DNA from: Marinicella pacifica | GTDB taxonomy: Bacteria; Pseudomonadota; Gammaproteobacteria; Xanthomonadales; Marinicellaceae | Assembly: GCF_014636635.1 (NCBI RefSeq) | Contig: NZ_BMEO01000003.1 | Coordinates: forward strand, 295,261-359,260 | Length of the DNA: 64,000 bases | Direction: 5' to 3' | Shown here: positions 17,967 to 26,543 of the stretch, in pieces | Layout of the letters: every line of letters begins with the position of its first letter | Position numbering within the stretch: position 1 is the stretch's first letter | Translations under genes and position numbers: made by a program | The notes under the pieces: generated by a model | The model's database searches: none | Told to the model about the DNA's origin: nothing | Seen by the model: the letters and a program-made list of their open reading frames with translations, nothing else

Positions 17967-19637
17967 ATGACCGATAAATACGTAACCGAAAATTTTATTA
18001 CCCAAATCATTGATGCCGACCTAACCAGTGGTAAACACACCGCTGTGGTGACCCGTTTTCCGCCTGAACCCAATGGTTATTTACACATTGGCCATGCCAA
18101 ATCCATTTGCCTGAATTTTGGGGTGGCTGCCGATTACAACGGCACCTGCCATTTGCGATTTGATGATACCAATCCTGAAAAAGAAAGCGCCGAATACGCC
18201 CAGTCCATTAAAGAGGATGTGCGTTGGCTGGGTTTTGACTGGCAGACACATGAATACAATGCCTCTGATTATTTTCAACAATTGTATGACTTTGCCATTG
18301 AATTAATTAACAAAGGTCTGGCCTATGTGGATGATCAGTCGATAGAAGAAATCCGGGAAAACCGCGGTGATTTTAATACCCCGGGTAAAAACAGCCCGTA
18401 CCGTGAGCGCAGCGTTGAAGAAAACCTGGATTTATTTAAACGTATGAAAGCCGGTGAGTTTGACGACGGCAGTAAAGTCCTGCGCGCTAAAATAGATATG
18501 ACATCCGGTAATATTAATATGCGTGACCCGGTGATTTACCGCATTCGACGTCTGCATCATATCCACACCGGCGACACCTGGTGTATTTATCCGATGTATG
18601 ATTTTACCCATGGTATTTCAGATGCCATTGAGGGTATCACCCATTCATTGTGCACCCTGGAATTTGAAGACCATCGGCCCTTGTATGACTGGTACCTGGA
18701 CAACATCAGTATTCCGAACCATCCGCAACAAATTGAATTTTCACGGCTGAACTTATCCTTTACCATCACCTCAAAAAGAAAGTTGAATCAATTGGTTGAA
18801 AATAATGTGGTGGACGGTTGGGACGATCCCCGTATGAGTACCTTATCCGGTATGCGACGCCGTGGCTATCCACCGGCCGCCATCCGTGAATTTATTAAAC
18901 GCGTCGGTGTCAGTAAAAGTGAATCGGTGATTTCCATGACCGTTTTGGAAGACACCTTAAGAAGTCACCTCAATAAAGTCGCACCGCGGGTTATGGGTGT
19001 CCTCAGACCCTTAAAAGTGGTGATTGAAAATTACCCCGAAGACAAAGAGGAAATCCTCACCGGCGCCAACCATCCCCAGGATGACAGCTTTGGTGAGCAT
19101 GAAATTCCCTTTGGCCGAGAAATCTATGTAGAACAAAGTGACTACAAAGAAAACGCCAACCGCAAATTCTTCCGCCTCACCGAAGGCCGCGAAGTGCGCT
19201 TGCGCCATGCTTATTACATCACCTGCCAAAAGGCCATTAAAAACGAGCAGGGCGAGGTGGTGGAACTGCGCTGTACCTATGACCCCGAAAGCCGCGGCGG
19301 CACCGCTGACGGCCGCAAAGTCAAAGGCACCATCCACTGGGTTTCTGCAAAACATGCCAAAAACATTGAAGTGCGTCTATACGACCGCCTGTTTAATCAC
19401 CCTAAACCGGCCAGTTTGGATAACTTTCTGGATGCCATCAACCCTGATTCATTAACCATCCTCAAAGATGCTCTGGTGGAACCGTATTTACTTGAAGCCG
19501 ATCAGGATGTTGTCTATCAGTTCGAACGCAACGCCTACTTCAAACGCGACAAAACCCACGAAACCGACCAACCGGTTTTCAACCAGGTCGTCACCATGCG
19601 CGACTCCTGGGCGAAATTAGAGGAAAATAGTCAGTAG
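17967..19637 (+). CDS. glnS: Glutaminyl-tRNA synthetase
   Basis: Class I synthetase that charges tRNA-Gln. The 556-residue product (E. coli 554) has the HIGH motif in [14 protein letters not shown] near 33-46, the glutaminyl-specific [10 protein letters not shown] stretch, and the KMSKS-type motif in [13 protein letters not shown] near 265-278. The C-terminal anticodon-binding beta barrels are present ([18 protein letters not shown] and [10 protein letters not shown]). The ATG at 17967 lacks an obvious ribosome site; the family N terminus fits. A 500-base gap with two palindromic repeats follows. Confidence 0.97.
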   Translation: MTDKYVTENFITQIIDADLTSGKHTAVVTRFPPEPNGYLHIGHAKSICLNFGVAADYNGTCHLRFDDTNPEKESAEYAQSIKEDVRWLGFDWQTHEYNASDYFQQLYDFAIELINKGLAYVDDQSIEEIRENRGDFNTPGKNSPYRERSVEENLDLFKRMKAGEFDDGSKVLRAKIDMTSGNINMRDPVIYRIRRLHHIHTGDTWCIYPMYDFTHGISDAIEGITHSLCTLEFEDHRPLYDWYLDNISIPNHPQQIEFSRLNLSFTITSKRKLNQLVENNVVDGWDDPRMSTLSGMRRRGYPPAAIREFIKRVGVSKSESVISMTVLEDTLRSHLNKVAPRVMGVLRPLKVVIENYPEDKEEILTGANHPQDDSFGEHEIPFGREIYVEQSDYKENANRKFFRLTEGREVRLRHAYYITCQKAIKNEQGEVVELRCTYDPESRGGTADGRKVKGTIHWVSAKHAKNIEVRLYDRLFNHPKPASLDNFLDAINPDSLTILKDALVEPYLLEADQDVVYQFERNAYFKRDKTHETDQPVFNQVVTMRDSWAKLEENSQ

Positions 19638-19688
19638 ATGGATGCTGAACTATACACCTGATATTAATCTGTTTTAATGCTGATTTTA

Positions 19689-19782
19689 TAACCACAGAGT
19701 ACACAAAGGTTTTCACAAAGGGCACAGCGTTAAATGTTTAATTATTTTATCTTTGTGAACTCTGTGTGTTCTTTGTGGTTAA
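19689..19782 (+). repeat. Dispersed palindromic repeat, copy 2
   Basis: The same element as at 15464: left arm AACCACAGAGTACACAAAGG then TTCACAAAGGGCACA, an AT-rich centre, and right arm CTTTGTGAACTCTGTGTG then CTTTGTGGTTAA. Arms are mutually complementary over most of their length. It lies 51 bases after the glnS stop and could stop glnS transcription. Confidence 0.8.
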
Positions 19783-19907
19783 GCCTTTTATTTAACTTGA
19801 GTTGTGCAAGATTATTCCAAAAAACACTGGTTACCGGCTTTCTCCGAGGCGGTATGATGCTTTGTACCAGTGACTTAGCTCTGAGGCCTCTGCGGTAATA
19901 TTTTTTA
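19783..19907. other. Spacer between repeat copies 2 and 3
   Basis: These 125 bases hold no frame with recognisable coding content, no tRNA and no convincing promoter. The TCTGAGGCCTCTGCGG stretch near 19880 recalls the repeat-flanking CTCTG words and may be a decayed part of the same family. Otherwise I see nothing. Confidence 0.4.
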
Positions 19908-20010
19908 TAACCACAAAGGTCGCAAAGTTCTTCACAAAGGACATAAAGTCGAATATTTAATTATTATACCTTTGTGAACTTTGTGCATTCTTCGTGCCCT
20001 TTGTGGTTAA
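19908..20010 (+). repeat. Dispersed palindromic repeat, copy 3
   Basis: Third copy of the element, in the same orientation: TAACCACAAAGG, CGCAAAG, TTCACAAAGGACATAAAG, a centre with TATTTAATTATTAT, then CTTTGTGAACTTTGTGC and CCTTTGTGGTTAA. Copies 2 and 3 stand in tandem 125 bases apart. The remaining 130 bases before the next gene are AT-rich with no feature I can support. Confidence 0.8.
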
Positions 20011-20142
20011 ATTTATTATTCGTTTTTTTAAAGTATTTTTGCTTTTAACCGACACAATTTAATACGAAGAACCGTTAAATTAGGTGTCTTACTCTAAAAT
20101 GTAAAACTACACTGTTGTTTTACATTTAGTATTTCAAATAGG

Positions 20143-20946
20143 ATGGTTAATCAATTTTTTGAGGCGTTGTGGCAGCAGTATATGGCGATTACACCGCAGG
20201 CGGCGGCGATTCATCAGTTGCTGGCTGAGCGGGGTGAGCAGCCGGTGAATGATCATGTGGCTTTGCGGACTTTTGGTACCGATAAACTTGGATTGAAGGC
20301 ACTGATTCCGCTGATTGAAACCCTGGGTTATCGGGTCAAAGGTGATTATGAATTTACGGCTAAAAAACTGACCGCGGTTCACTTTGAACATCAGGATGAC
20401 CCGAATCATCCGAAGATATTTCTCAGCCAATTGATTATTGAATCCCTGCCGGATGATTTACAGGCTATTGTGGCCGGATTGGATGCGCAAGTTGCGCCTG
20501 AAAAAACCGGCAAACTTGATTTCTTGTTCAGTGGTCGTCCCTGGGATTTGTCCTTTGCGGATTATATCCAATTATTACAAGTGAGCGAATATGCGGCCTG
20601 GACGGCGGCTTTTGGTTATCGGGCCAATCATTTTACCGTATCGATTAACCATTTACTGACCTTCTTTGAGATTGAAATGTTAAATACATTTCTCCTGGAT
20701 CAAGGTTTTCAGTTAAATGAATCAGGTGGTCAGGTGAAAGGTACACCGGAACAGTTACTGGAGCAATCTTCAACCCTGGCGGATATGGTGCATGTAGAAT
20801 TCAGCGACACGGATCACACCATTCCGGGCTGTTTTTATGAGTTTGCCAAGCGTTACCCGCAATCGAACGGTCGTCTTTATCAGGGCTTTATTGCCGCGTC
20901 TGCGGATAAGATTTTTGAAAGTACGGACAATAAAAAACCGGTCTAA
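20143..20946 (+). CDS. DUF1338 family protein, likely 2-oxoadipate dioxygenase/decarboxylase type
   Basis: A 267-residue protein of the short DUF1338 group. Characterised members (HglS/YdcJ-like and plant homologues) are Fe(II) enzymes that turn 2-oxoadipate into 2-hydroxyglutarate in lysine breakdown. Expected metal ligands are visible: His in NDHVALRTF near 32, His in RANHFTVSINHL near 165, and Glu in GCFYEFAKR near 235. It is much shorter than YdcJ (about 450), so the exact substrate is open. It ends in a terminator that converges with asnS. With gcdH and a class III aminotransferase also in this window, a lysine or aminoadipate link is possible but not shown. The ATG at 20143 has only a weak TAGGA upstream. 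Confidence 0.75.
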   Translation: MVNQFFEALWQQYMAITPQAAAIHQLLAERGEQPVNDHVALRTFGTDKLGLKALIPLIETLGYRVKGDYEFTAKKLTAVHFEHQDDPNHPKIFLSQLIIESLPDDLQAIVAGLDAQVAPEKTGKLDFLFSGRPWDLSFADYIQLLQVSEYAAWTAAFGYRANHFTVSINHLLTFFEIEMLNTFLLDQGFQLNESGGQVKGTPEQLLEQSSTLADMVHVEFSDTDHTIPGCFYEFAKRYPQSNGRLYQGFIAASADKIFESTDNKKPV

Positions 20947-20963
20947 ATTTATGACCGGTTTTT
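20933..20963. terminator. Bidirectional terminator between the DUF1338 gene and asnS
   Basis: Perfect 11-bp stem AAAAACCGGTC / GACCGGTTTTT with a 9-base AT-rich loop. The A-run on one side and the T-run on the other let it work for both converging genes. The last codons and stop of the DUF1338 gene lie inside the left arm. Confidence 0.85.
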
Positions 20964-20971
20964 ATATTTCT

Positions 20972-22369
20972 TTAAAATTTAATGTTACCGGGTGTACGCG
21001 GAAATGGAATGACATCACGCACATTGGATAGGCCAGTAACATAACTGATTAAACGCTCAAAGCCGGCCCCAAATCCGGAGTGGGGCACGGTACCGTAGCG
21101 TCTGAGGTCGGTGTACCATTTGTATTCGGCTTCGTCTAAGTTATGGGCTTTCATCCGATTTAACAGGTACTCGAGGCGTTCTTCACGTTGTGAGCCACCC
21201 ATGATTTCACCGACGCCGGGCACCAGTACATCCATGGCGGCTACGGTTTTCTTGTCGTCGTTAAGCCGCATATAAAAAGGCTTAATTTCTTCCGGGTAGT
21301 TTTTGACTACAATCGGTTTTTTGAAGTGCTTTTCGGTTAAATAGCGTTCGTGTTCGGTTTGTAAATCGAGGCCCCATTTCACCGGGTATTCGAACTTAAC
21401 ATTGGCTTTTTCCAGAATTTTCAGGGCATCGGCATAATTAACCTGTTCAAATTTGTCATCCAGAAGGGTTTCTAAGCGTTGGACACAACCTTTATCGACA
21501 AATTGATTGAAAAACTGCATGTCATCGGCATTATTGTCGAGCACTTGTTTAACTAAATATTTTAAAAAATCTTCAGCCAGCGCAGCCATGTCATTTAAAT
21601 CAGCAAAAGCCACTTCCGGTTCTATCATCCAGAATTCAGCGAGGTGTCGCTGGGTGTGGGAATTTTCAGCGCGGAAAGTCGGGCCGAATGTATAGACTTT
21701 GCTTAAGGCACAGGCATAAGTTTCGGCGTTGAGTTGGCCGGATACGGTGAGATAAGTTTCTTTACCGAAGAAATCTTCACTGAAATCAATGTCGCCTTTA
21801 TCGGTTTTCGGTAAGTTCAGCAAATCCAGGTTACTGACCCTAAACAAATCACCGGCACCTTCACAATCACTGGCGGTGATAATCGGGGTGTGCAACCACA
21901 GATAGCCTCTTTGATTAAAATACTGGTGCACCGCCTGGGCCATGGTGTTGCGAACCCGCATCATGGCACTGAATGTATTGGTGCGGGGTCGTAAATGCGC
22001 CACTTCACGCAAGAATTCCATGGTATGGCGTTTGGGTTGAACCGGATAACTGTCCGGGTTTTCAACCCAGCCCACAACAGTCACCTTATCGGCTTTAATT
22101 TCAAGGTTTTGGCCTTTGCCGCCGGATTCAGTGAGTTCGCCGGTGACAATAACCGAGCAACCGGTAAATAATTTGATGACTTCAGTGCTGTAGTTAGGCA
22201 ATGATTCATCGGCCACCACCTGAATGCCATCGAAACATGAGCCATCGTGGACCACCAAAAAAGAAAAGCCTTTGGCATCGCGGGTGGTGCGAATCCAGCC
22301 TTTGATTTCAACGGTTTGACCGGTATCCACCTGACCGTTAAGTAATGATTTTATGGAATGGGATTGCAT
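20972..22369 (-). CDS. asnS: Asparaginyl-tRNA synthetase
   Basis: Class IIb synthetase that charges tRNA-Asn. The 465-residue protein (E. coli 466) has the N-terminal OB-fold anticodon domain ([19 protein letters not shown]), motif 1 near 130-165, motif 2 in [21 protein letters not shown] near 228-248 and motif 3 [15 protein letters not shown] near the C terminus. The residues AEFWMIEPE distinguish AsnRS from AspRS. Its ATG lies two bases after the stop of the upstream aminotransferase gene, so they are co-transcribed. Confidence 0.97.
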   Translation of the reverse strand: MQSHSIKSLLNGQVDTGQTVEIKGWIRTTRDAKGFSFLVVHDGSCFDGIQVVADESLPNYSTEVIKLFTGCSVIVTGELTESGGKGQNLEIKADKVTVVGWVENPDSYPVQPKRHTMEFLREVAHLRPRTNTFSAMMRVRNTMAQAVHQYFNQRGYLWLHTPIITASDCEGAGDLFRVSNLDLLNLPKTDKGDIDFSEDFFGKETYLTVSGQLNAETYACALSKVYTFGPTFRAENSHTQRHLAEFWMIEPEVAFADLNDMAALAEDFLKYLVKQVLDNNADDMQFFNQFVDKGCVQRLETLLDDKFEQVNYADALKILEKANVKFEYPVKWGLDLQTEHERYLTEKHFKKPIVVKNYPEEIKPFYMRLNDDKKTVAAMDVLVPGVGEIMGGSQREERLEYLLNRMKAHNLDEAEYKWYTDLRRYGTVPHSGFGAGFERLISYVTGLSNVRDVIPFPRTPGNIKF

Positions 22370-22370
22370 A

Positions 22371-23858
22371 TTATTCAGTCACTTTTTTGGGGCCGTTTAA
22401 CAGAGCCTGTTCAACAGCATCAACAATTAAATCCACTTCGGCTTCGGTGATTTTAAAGTGTGGCGTAAAACGCAGAGAATTCTCACCGCCGTGAATCACA
22501 CCAACACCCTGATAGCGCATATACTCTTCGATGCTACCGGCCCCGTAGGCTTTAAATTCATCACTGAGTTCACAGGAAAACAGCAAACCGGTGCCCTGTA
22601 CCGCGGTAATTTCGCCATCCAGTTTGTCTTTAAGGGCGTTGAGTTTTTGTAAAAATAATTGACCCATATCACGGATATTCTGTTTGATTTCCGGGGTCAT
22701 GTGTTTAATCACTTCATAAGCCACATCCAGGGCTTTAGGATTGGCGGTCATGGTGTTGCCATAAATACCCACCACGTACAAAGAGGCCGCTTTTTCGTTC
22801 ATGGCCAGTACTGACAAGGGGTAGTGACCGGCATTCATCGCTTTAGAATAGGTTTCCATATCCGGTGCGGGTAAATCCTCAAAACCAGGATAATCACAAA
22901 TGGATAAGCAGCCTTGGGCCCGTAAACCGGCCTGAATAGAATCAATCAATAATAAACTACCGTGTGCTTCGGTCAGCTCTCTGGCTTTGGCATAAAATTC
23001 AGGTGTCAATGCCACGCCGGGATTACCCTCGCCCATCACCGGTTCCATAAACAGGGATTCAATAAACTCATTGTTTTGGGCGGCTTGGTCAAAGGCCTGG
23101 ATCAAGGCATCCACATCGTTGATGGGCACTGTGATTAAGTTATTACGGCCCTGAAACGAAGCCAGATTTTTCTTGTAAGATTTTAGTGAAGAGTCTGAAT
23201 ACTGAGCGGGCCGATCGGTGCGACCGTGGAAAGCGCCTTCCAATGCCATTATTTTTATGGTTTTGCCGTAATGCTCACCTTTTTGCCCGGTGAGGTTTTT
23301 GGCGTTGACATCAGATATGCGTGAAGCCACTGTGACCGCCTCCGAACCTGAATTCATACAGATAAATCGGCTGTAAGGGCACTGTTCACGATGAATACCG
23401 ATTTCCTTTTTCAGTAAATCGGTAAAGCGTCGCTGGTAAATATTACCCGTCATAATATTGGCCATCACATGCGGTTTGGCCATGGTTTTTAACACATAAT
23501 CCGGGGCATGACCGGCACCCAACATGCCGTAACCGCCATTGTCATGCAACACGGCACCCTTTAGGGTAATAACCCAGGGGCCTTTGGCAGCCAGCGCCAC
23601 ATAGGGATTTACCGCATCACCGGCGTAAAAATTGACAAATGATTGTTGTACAAACGCCACCTGATCGGCTTCGTCCATAGGGATGATGTCCGGATAATGT
23701 TGCTTTATAAAAGCATACTGTTCCATGGCGTTGTTAACGGCTTCTGTGAGGTTGGGATCCTTGTCAATAAAAGAAGCCAAAACATCATCACTTAAACCGT
23801 GGGTTAACTTTTGGCCGTTGGCGGCTTTTAAGGTGTGTAAGTGGTCAATCACTGTCAT
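22371..23858 (-). CDS. Class III pyridoxal-phosphate aminotransferase of unknown substrate
   Basis: A 495-residue fold-type I enzyme. Visible features: the cofactor phosphate site [16 protein letters not shown] near 168-183, the aromatic stacking region [11 protein letters not shown] near 212, the cofactor Asp in [15 protein letters not shown] near 303 (most family members have DE where this has DS), and the Schiff-base Lys in [15 protein letters not shown] near 338. It is longer than ornithine or acetylornithine aminotransferases because of an N-terminal extension of about 70 residues. It resembles omega-amino-acid transaminases, for example those acting on lysine, GABA or acetylornithine, but the substrate cannot be assigned. 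It lies directly upstream of asnS (one-base gap). Confidence 0.8.
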   Translation of the reverse strand: MTVIDHLHTLKAANGQKLTHGLSDDVLASFIDKDPNLTEAVNNAMEQYAFIKQHYPDIIPMDEADQVAFVQQSFVNFYAGDAVNPYVALAAKGPWVITLKGAVLHDNGGYGMLGAGHAPDYVLKTMAKPHVMANIMTGNIYQRRFTDLLKKEIGIHREQCPYSRFICMNSGSEAVTVASRISDVNAKNLTGQKGEHYGKTIKIMALEGAFHGRTDRPAQYSDSSLKSYKKNLASFQGRNNLITVPINDVDALIQAFDQAAQNNEFIESLFMEPVMGEGNPGVALTPEFYAKARELTEAHGSLLLIDSIQAGLRAQGCLSICDYPGFEDLPAPDMETYSKAMNAGHYPLSVLAMNEKAASLYVVGIYGNTMTANPKALDVAYEVIKHMTPEIKQNIRDMGQLFLQKLNALKDKLDGEITAVQGTGLLFSCELSDEFKAYGAGSIEEYMRYQGVGVIHGGENSLRFTPHFKITEAEVDLIVDAVEQALLNGPKKVTE

Positions 23859-23939
23859 GCTTTATCTCTATACAAAATTACAGTGGCGCATTTTAGCATG
23901 AATCACTTTTAATGCCACGCCTTGCGTGTGCTGTGAATG

Positions 23940-24656
23940 TCAATAGTTGATTAAGCGCAGATTTGTTGGCGTGGCTTCTAAAAAGTGGGTCTGATGATGC
24001 CAGTCACCCATGACGATGCGGGTGTTTTCGCCCTGTTGGTGAACCGCCGGCCGGTGGGTGTGACCGTGAATCAGTAAATCAACATTGTGCTGTTTAAAAA
24101 GTGATTGAATGGCGTTTTGATTTACATCCATAATGGCCATATCGGCCTGGCCGGTGTGTTCGCGACTTTGTTGTCGGGCTTGTTGGGCAAATTCAATGCG
24201 CTTTTCGATGGGCATGGCCAGGAATTGTTGTTGCCATTGAGGATCGCGCAGTTGCTGTCTGGCTTTTTGGTAGGCCACATCATCGGTGCATTCTGCATCG
24301 CCATGCACCAGTAAAGCAGGTCGGTCGTAGAGGTCGATGATATGGGGTTCATGCAATAATGTTAAATCACAAGAGCCCGCAAAAGATTCACCCAGCAAAA
24401 AATCACGGTTGCCGGCCATAAAGTAACATTGACAGCCTGAATCACTTAACTGTTTCAACTCAGTCTGGACGGTTTGGGCGATGTCATCGATGGCATCATC
24501 GCCCAACCAGTATTCAAATAAGTCACCGAGAATATAGAGTTTGTCCGCCTGACTCGCCTGTTCGCGACAAAAACGGACAAATCGCTCCGTTATTTCAGGG
24601 TGTTGCTGACATAAATGCAAGTCAGCAATAAACAGGGCTTTACTGTTCGGCATCAA
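23940..24656 (-). CDS. lpxH: UDP-2,3-diacylglucosamine diphosphatase
   Basis: Hydrolyses UDP-2,3-diacylglucosamine to lipid X and UMP in lipid A synthesis, at the inner membrane face. The 238-residue protein (E. coli 240) has the metallophosphoesterase set: ADLHLCQ near 11, [12 protein letters not shown] near 45, [12 protein letters not shown] near 82, [10 protein letters not shown] near 116 and [11 protein letters not shown] near 198. Two adjacent ATG codons (24656 or 24653) are possible. The start overlaps the end of the upstream cyclophilin gene by about 17 bases, so translation is probably coupled. Confidence 0.93.
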   Translation of the reverse strand: MMPNSKALFIADLHLCQQHPEITERFVRFCREQASQADKLYILGDLFEYWLGDDAIDDIAQTVQTELKQLSDSGCQCYFMAGNRDFLLGESFAGSCDLTLLHEPHIIDLYDRPALLVHGDAECTDDVAYQKARQQLRDPQWQQQFLAMPIEKRIEFAQQARQQSREHTGQADMAIMDVNQNAIQSLFKQHNVDLLIHGHTHRPAVHQQGENTRIVMGDWHHQTHFLEATPTNLRLINY

Positions 24657-25227
24657 CTGGTAATTCTTTGATCACCGAAATGTCTTTAATAACCACGTTT
24701 TCTAATGGTGCGTCTTGTCGGAAGGGCGGTTTAGCCCCGGTTTCTTTAAAACGAATTTCATCCACCACATCCATGCCTTTCACCACTTCACCGAACACCG
24801 CATAGCCCCAGGTGTTGGTGTTTTGTTTGCCGGTGAAATTTAAAGCAGCATTGTCCTGGACATTGATAAAAAACTGCGCGGTGGCCGAATGAGGATCGGG
24901 CAGGCGTGCCATGGCAATGGTGCCGCGGTCATTTTTAAGACCATTGTCCGCTTCATTATAAATTGGATTGCGGGTGGGCTTTCTTTGTAAATCTTCGGTG
25001 AAACCACCGCCCTGAATCATGAAAGTGCTGATAACACGGTGAAAAATGGTGCCGTCATAAAAATCATCTTTTACATACTGTAAAAAATTAGCCACCGTTT
25101 TGGGTGCTTTGTCGTCATACAATTTTAAGTAAATATCACCTTCTGAGGTTTGCATTTTTACCAGGGTGTTTTCGGCCATGAGTGTACAACTCATGAGTAC
25201 GCCGATGATAAGCATCAATTTTTTCAT
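24640..25227 (-). CDS. ppiA: Periplasmic cyclophilin-type peptidyl-prolyl isomerase
   Basis: A 195-residue cyclophilin with a signal peptide ([20 protein letters not shown]). The mature part has the cyclophilin core: [19 protein letters not shown], the catalytic Arg in [34 protein letters not shown] and [16 protein letters not shown]. The signal peptide argues for PpiA (periplasmic) rather than PpiB (cytosolic). A Cys in the leader at LMSCTLMA could be read as a lipobox-like site, but the Cys context is poor. It overlaps lpxH downstream; cyclophilin-lpxH is a common gammaproteobacterial neighbour pair. Confidence 0.88.
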   Translation of the reverse strand: MKKLMLIIGVLMSCTLMAENTLVKMQTSEGDIYLKLYDDKAPKTVANFLQYVKDDFYDGTIFHRVISTFMIQGGGFTEDLQRKPTRNPIYNEADNGLKNDRGTIAMARLPDPHSATAQFFINVQDNAALNFTGKQNTNTWGYAVFGEVVKGMDVVDEIRFKETGAKPPFRQDAPLENVVIKDISVIKELPVDAEQ

Positions 25228-25306
25228 GGTCTGTATTGGTTTTTAAAAAAGTGTCATGATACCGCTTAGCCGGGCAGTTTTCCAGTAAAAAGAAGCCCTG
25301 GTTCAA

Positions 25307-25315
25307 TGCTATAAT
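25307..25315 (+). promoter_or_regulatory. Extended -10 promoter element of purT
   Basis: TGCTATAAT is a perfect extended -10 element (TG, one base, TATAAT), 25 bases before the purT ATG at 25341. No good -35 hexamer is seen, as is usual for extended -10 promoters. I see no PurR-like operator around it. Confidence 0.5.
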
Positions 25316-25340
25316 GGGCGCTTTTTGTTAACAATTAAGC

Positions 25341-26543
25341 ATGTCAGAATTTTTTTCACACACGCAACAACAACCTGTCAAAATATTGTTACTGGGCTCG
25401 GGGGAACTGGGCAAAGAATTCACCATTGAAGCTCAGCGCATGGGCCTGTATGTGGTGGCCGTTGATCGTTATAAAAATGCACCGGCGATGCAGGTGGCGA
25501 ATGAATTTCGGGTGATTGATATGCTGGATGCGCTGCAATTGGCGAAATTAATTAAGGCGGAACAACCGGATTTAATTGTGCCGGAAATTGAGGCCATTGC
25601 CACCAAAGCACTGGTGAAAGCTGAAGCAGCGGGTTTTAAAGTGGTGCCCTCCGCCAAGGCCGCTGATTTAACCTTAAATCGCAAAGGAATCCGCGATCTG
25701 GCAGCCAAAGAACTGGGCTTGGAAACCAGTGATTATCAATTTGTTGAAACCTACGATCAATTCTGCCGGGCGGTCAATGATATTGGTTTACCCTGTGTGG
25801 TGAAACCGGTCATCAGCTCTTCAGGGAAAGGCCAGTCAATCGTGCGTGAATTAAATCAATTGGACGCCGCCTGGCAATTAAGTCAGGAAGCCGGGCGCGC
25901 CGGGGCGGGTGAAGTGATTGTTGAGTCTTTTATTAAATATGACTTTGAAATAACTCAATTGACGGTTCAACATGCGGCCGGTTTGTCATTTTGTGAGCCC
26001 ATTGGTCATTTGCAGGAATCTGGTGACTACATTGAATCCTGGCAGCCGCAAGCCTTAACCGATACCACCTTAGCCAAGGTGCGGGAAATGTCCGAAAAAA
26101 TCACCACGGCTTTGGGTGGCTGGGGTGTGTTTGGGGTGGAGTTTTTTATTCGCGGTGAAGATGTGATTTTTTCAGAGGTTTCACCCAGACCGCACGACAC
26201 CGGTATGGTGACCATGATTTCACAGGATTTAAGTCAGTTTGCGCTGCATTTACGGGCCATATTAGGGTTGCCGATTCCGGCCATTAAAAATTATCAGCCG
26301 AGTGTTTCAAAGCCGTTACTGGGTCAGGGTCGGGGTGATTTAATTCGTTTTAGCGGAGTAGAGCAGGCCTTAAGTCAAACCGGTACACAGGTGCGTTTGT
26401 TCGGTAAACCCGATATTAACGGACGTCGCCGATTGGGGGTGTGTTTAGCCAGTGCCCGATCGCTGAATGCCGCCCGTAAAAAAGCCACGGACATGGTCAA
26501 TGCCATCACGATTCATATTGACAGCAGTGCCTCTTTATCATGA
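25341..26543 (+). CDS. purT: Formate-dependent phosphoribosylglycinamide formyltransferase
   Basis: ATP-grasp enzyme that formylates GAR with formate and ATP in purine synthesis, an alternative to PurN. The 400-residue protein (E. coli 392) has the PurT N-terminal nucleotide domain LLGSGELGKEFTIEAQRMG, then VPEIEAIATKAL, the ATP-grasp core PCVVKPVISSSGKGQSIV near 152-170, and the metal site EVSPRPHDTGMVT near 279. The C-terminal region ends with GRRRLGVCLASA. It has its own extended -10 promoter and overlaps the next gene (rlmKL) by four bases. Confidence 0.95.
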   Translation: MSEFFSHTQQQPVKILLLGSGELGKEFTIEAQRMGLYVVAVDRYKNAPAMQVANEFRVIDMLDALQLAKLIKAEQPDLIVPEIEAIATKALVKAEAAGFKVVPSAKAADLTLNRKGIRDLAAKELGLETSDYQFVETYDQFCRAVNDIGLPCVVKPVISSSGKGQSIVRELNQLDAAWQLSQEAGRAGAGEVIVESFIKYDFEITQLTVQHAAGLSFCEPIGHLQESGDYIESWQPQALTDTTLAKVREMSEKITTALGGWGVFGVEFFIRGEDVIFSEVSPRPHDTGMVTMISQDLSQFALHLRAILGLPIPAIKNYQPSVSKPLLGQGRGDLIRFSGVEQALSQTGTQVRLFGKPDINGRRRLGVCLASARSLNAARKKATDMVNAITIHIDSSASLS

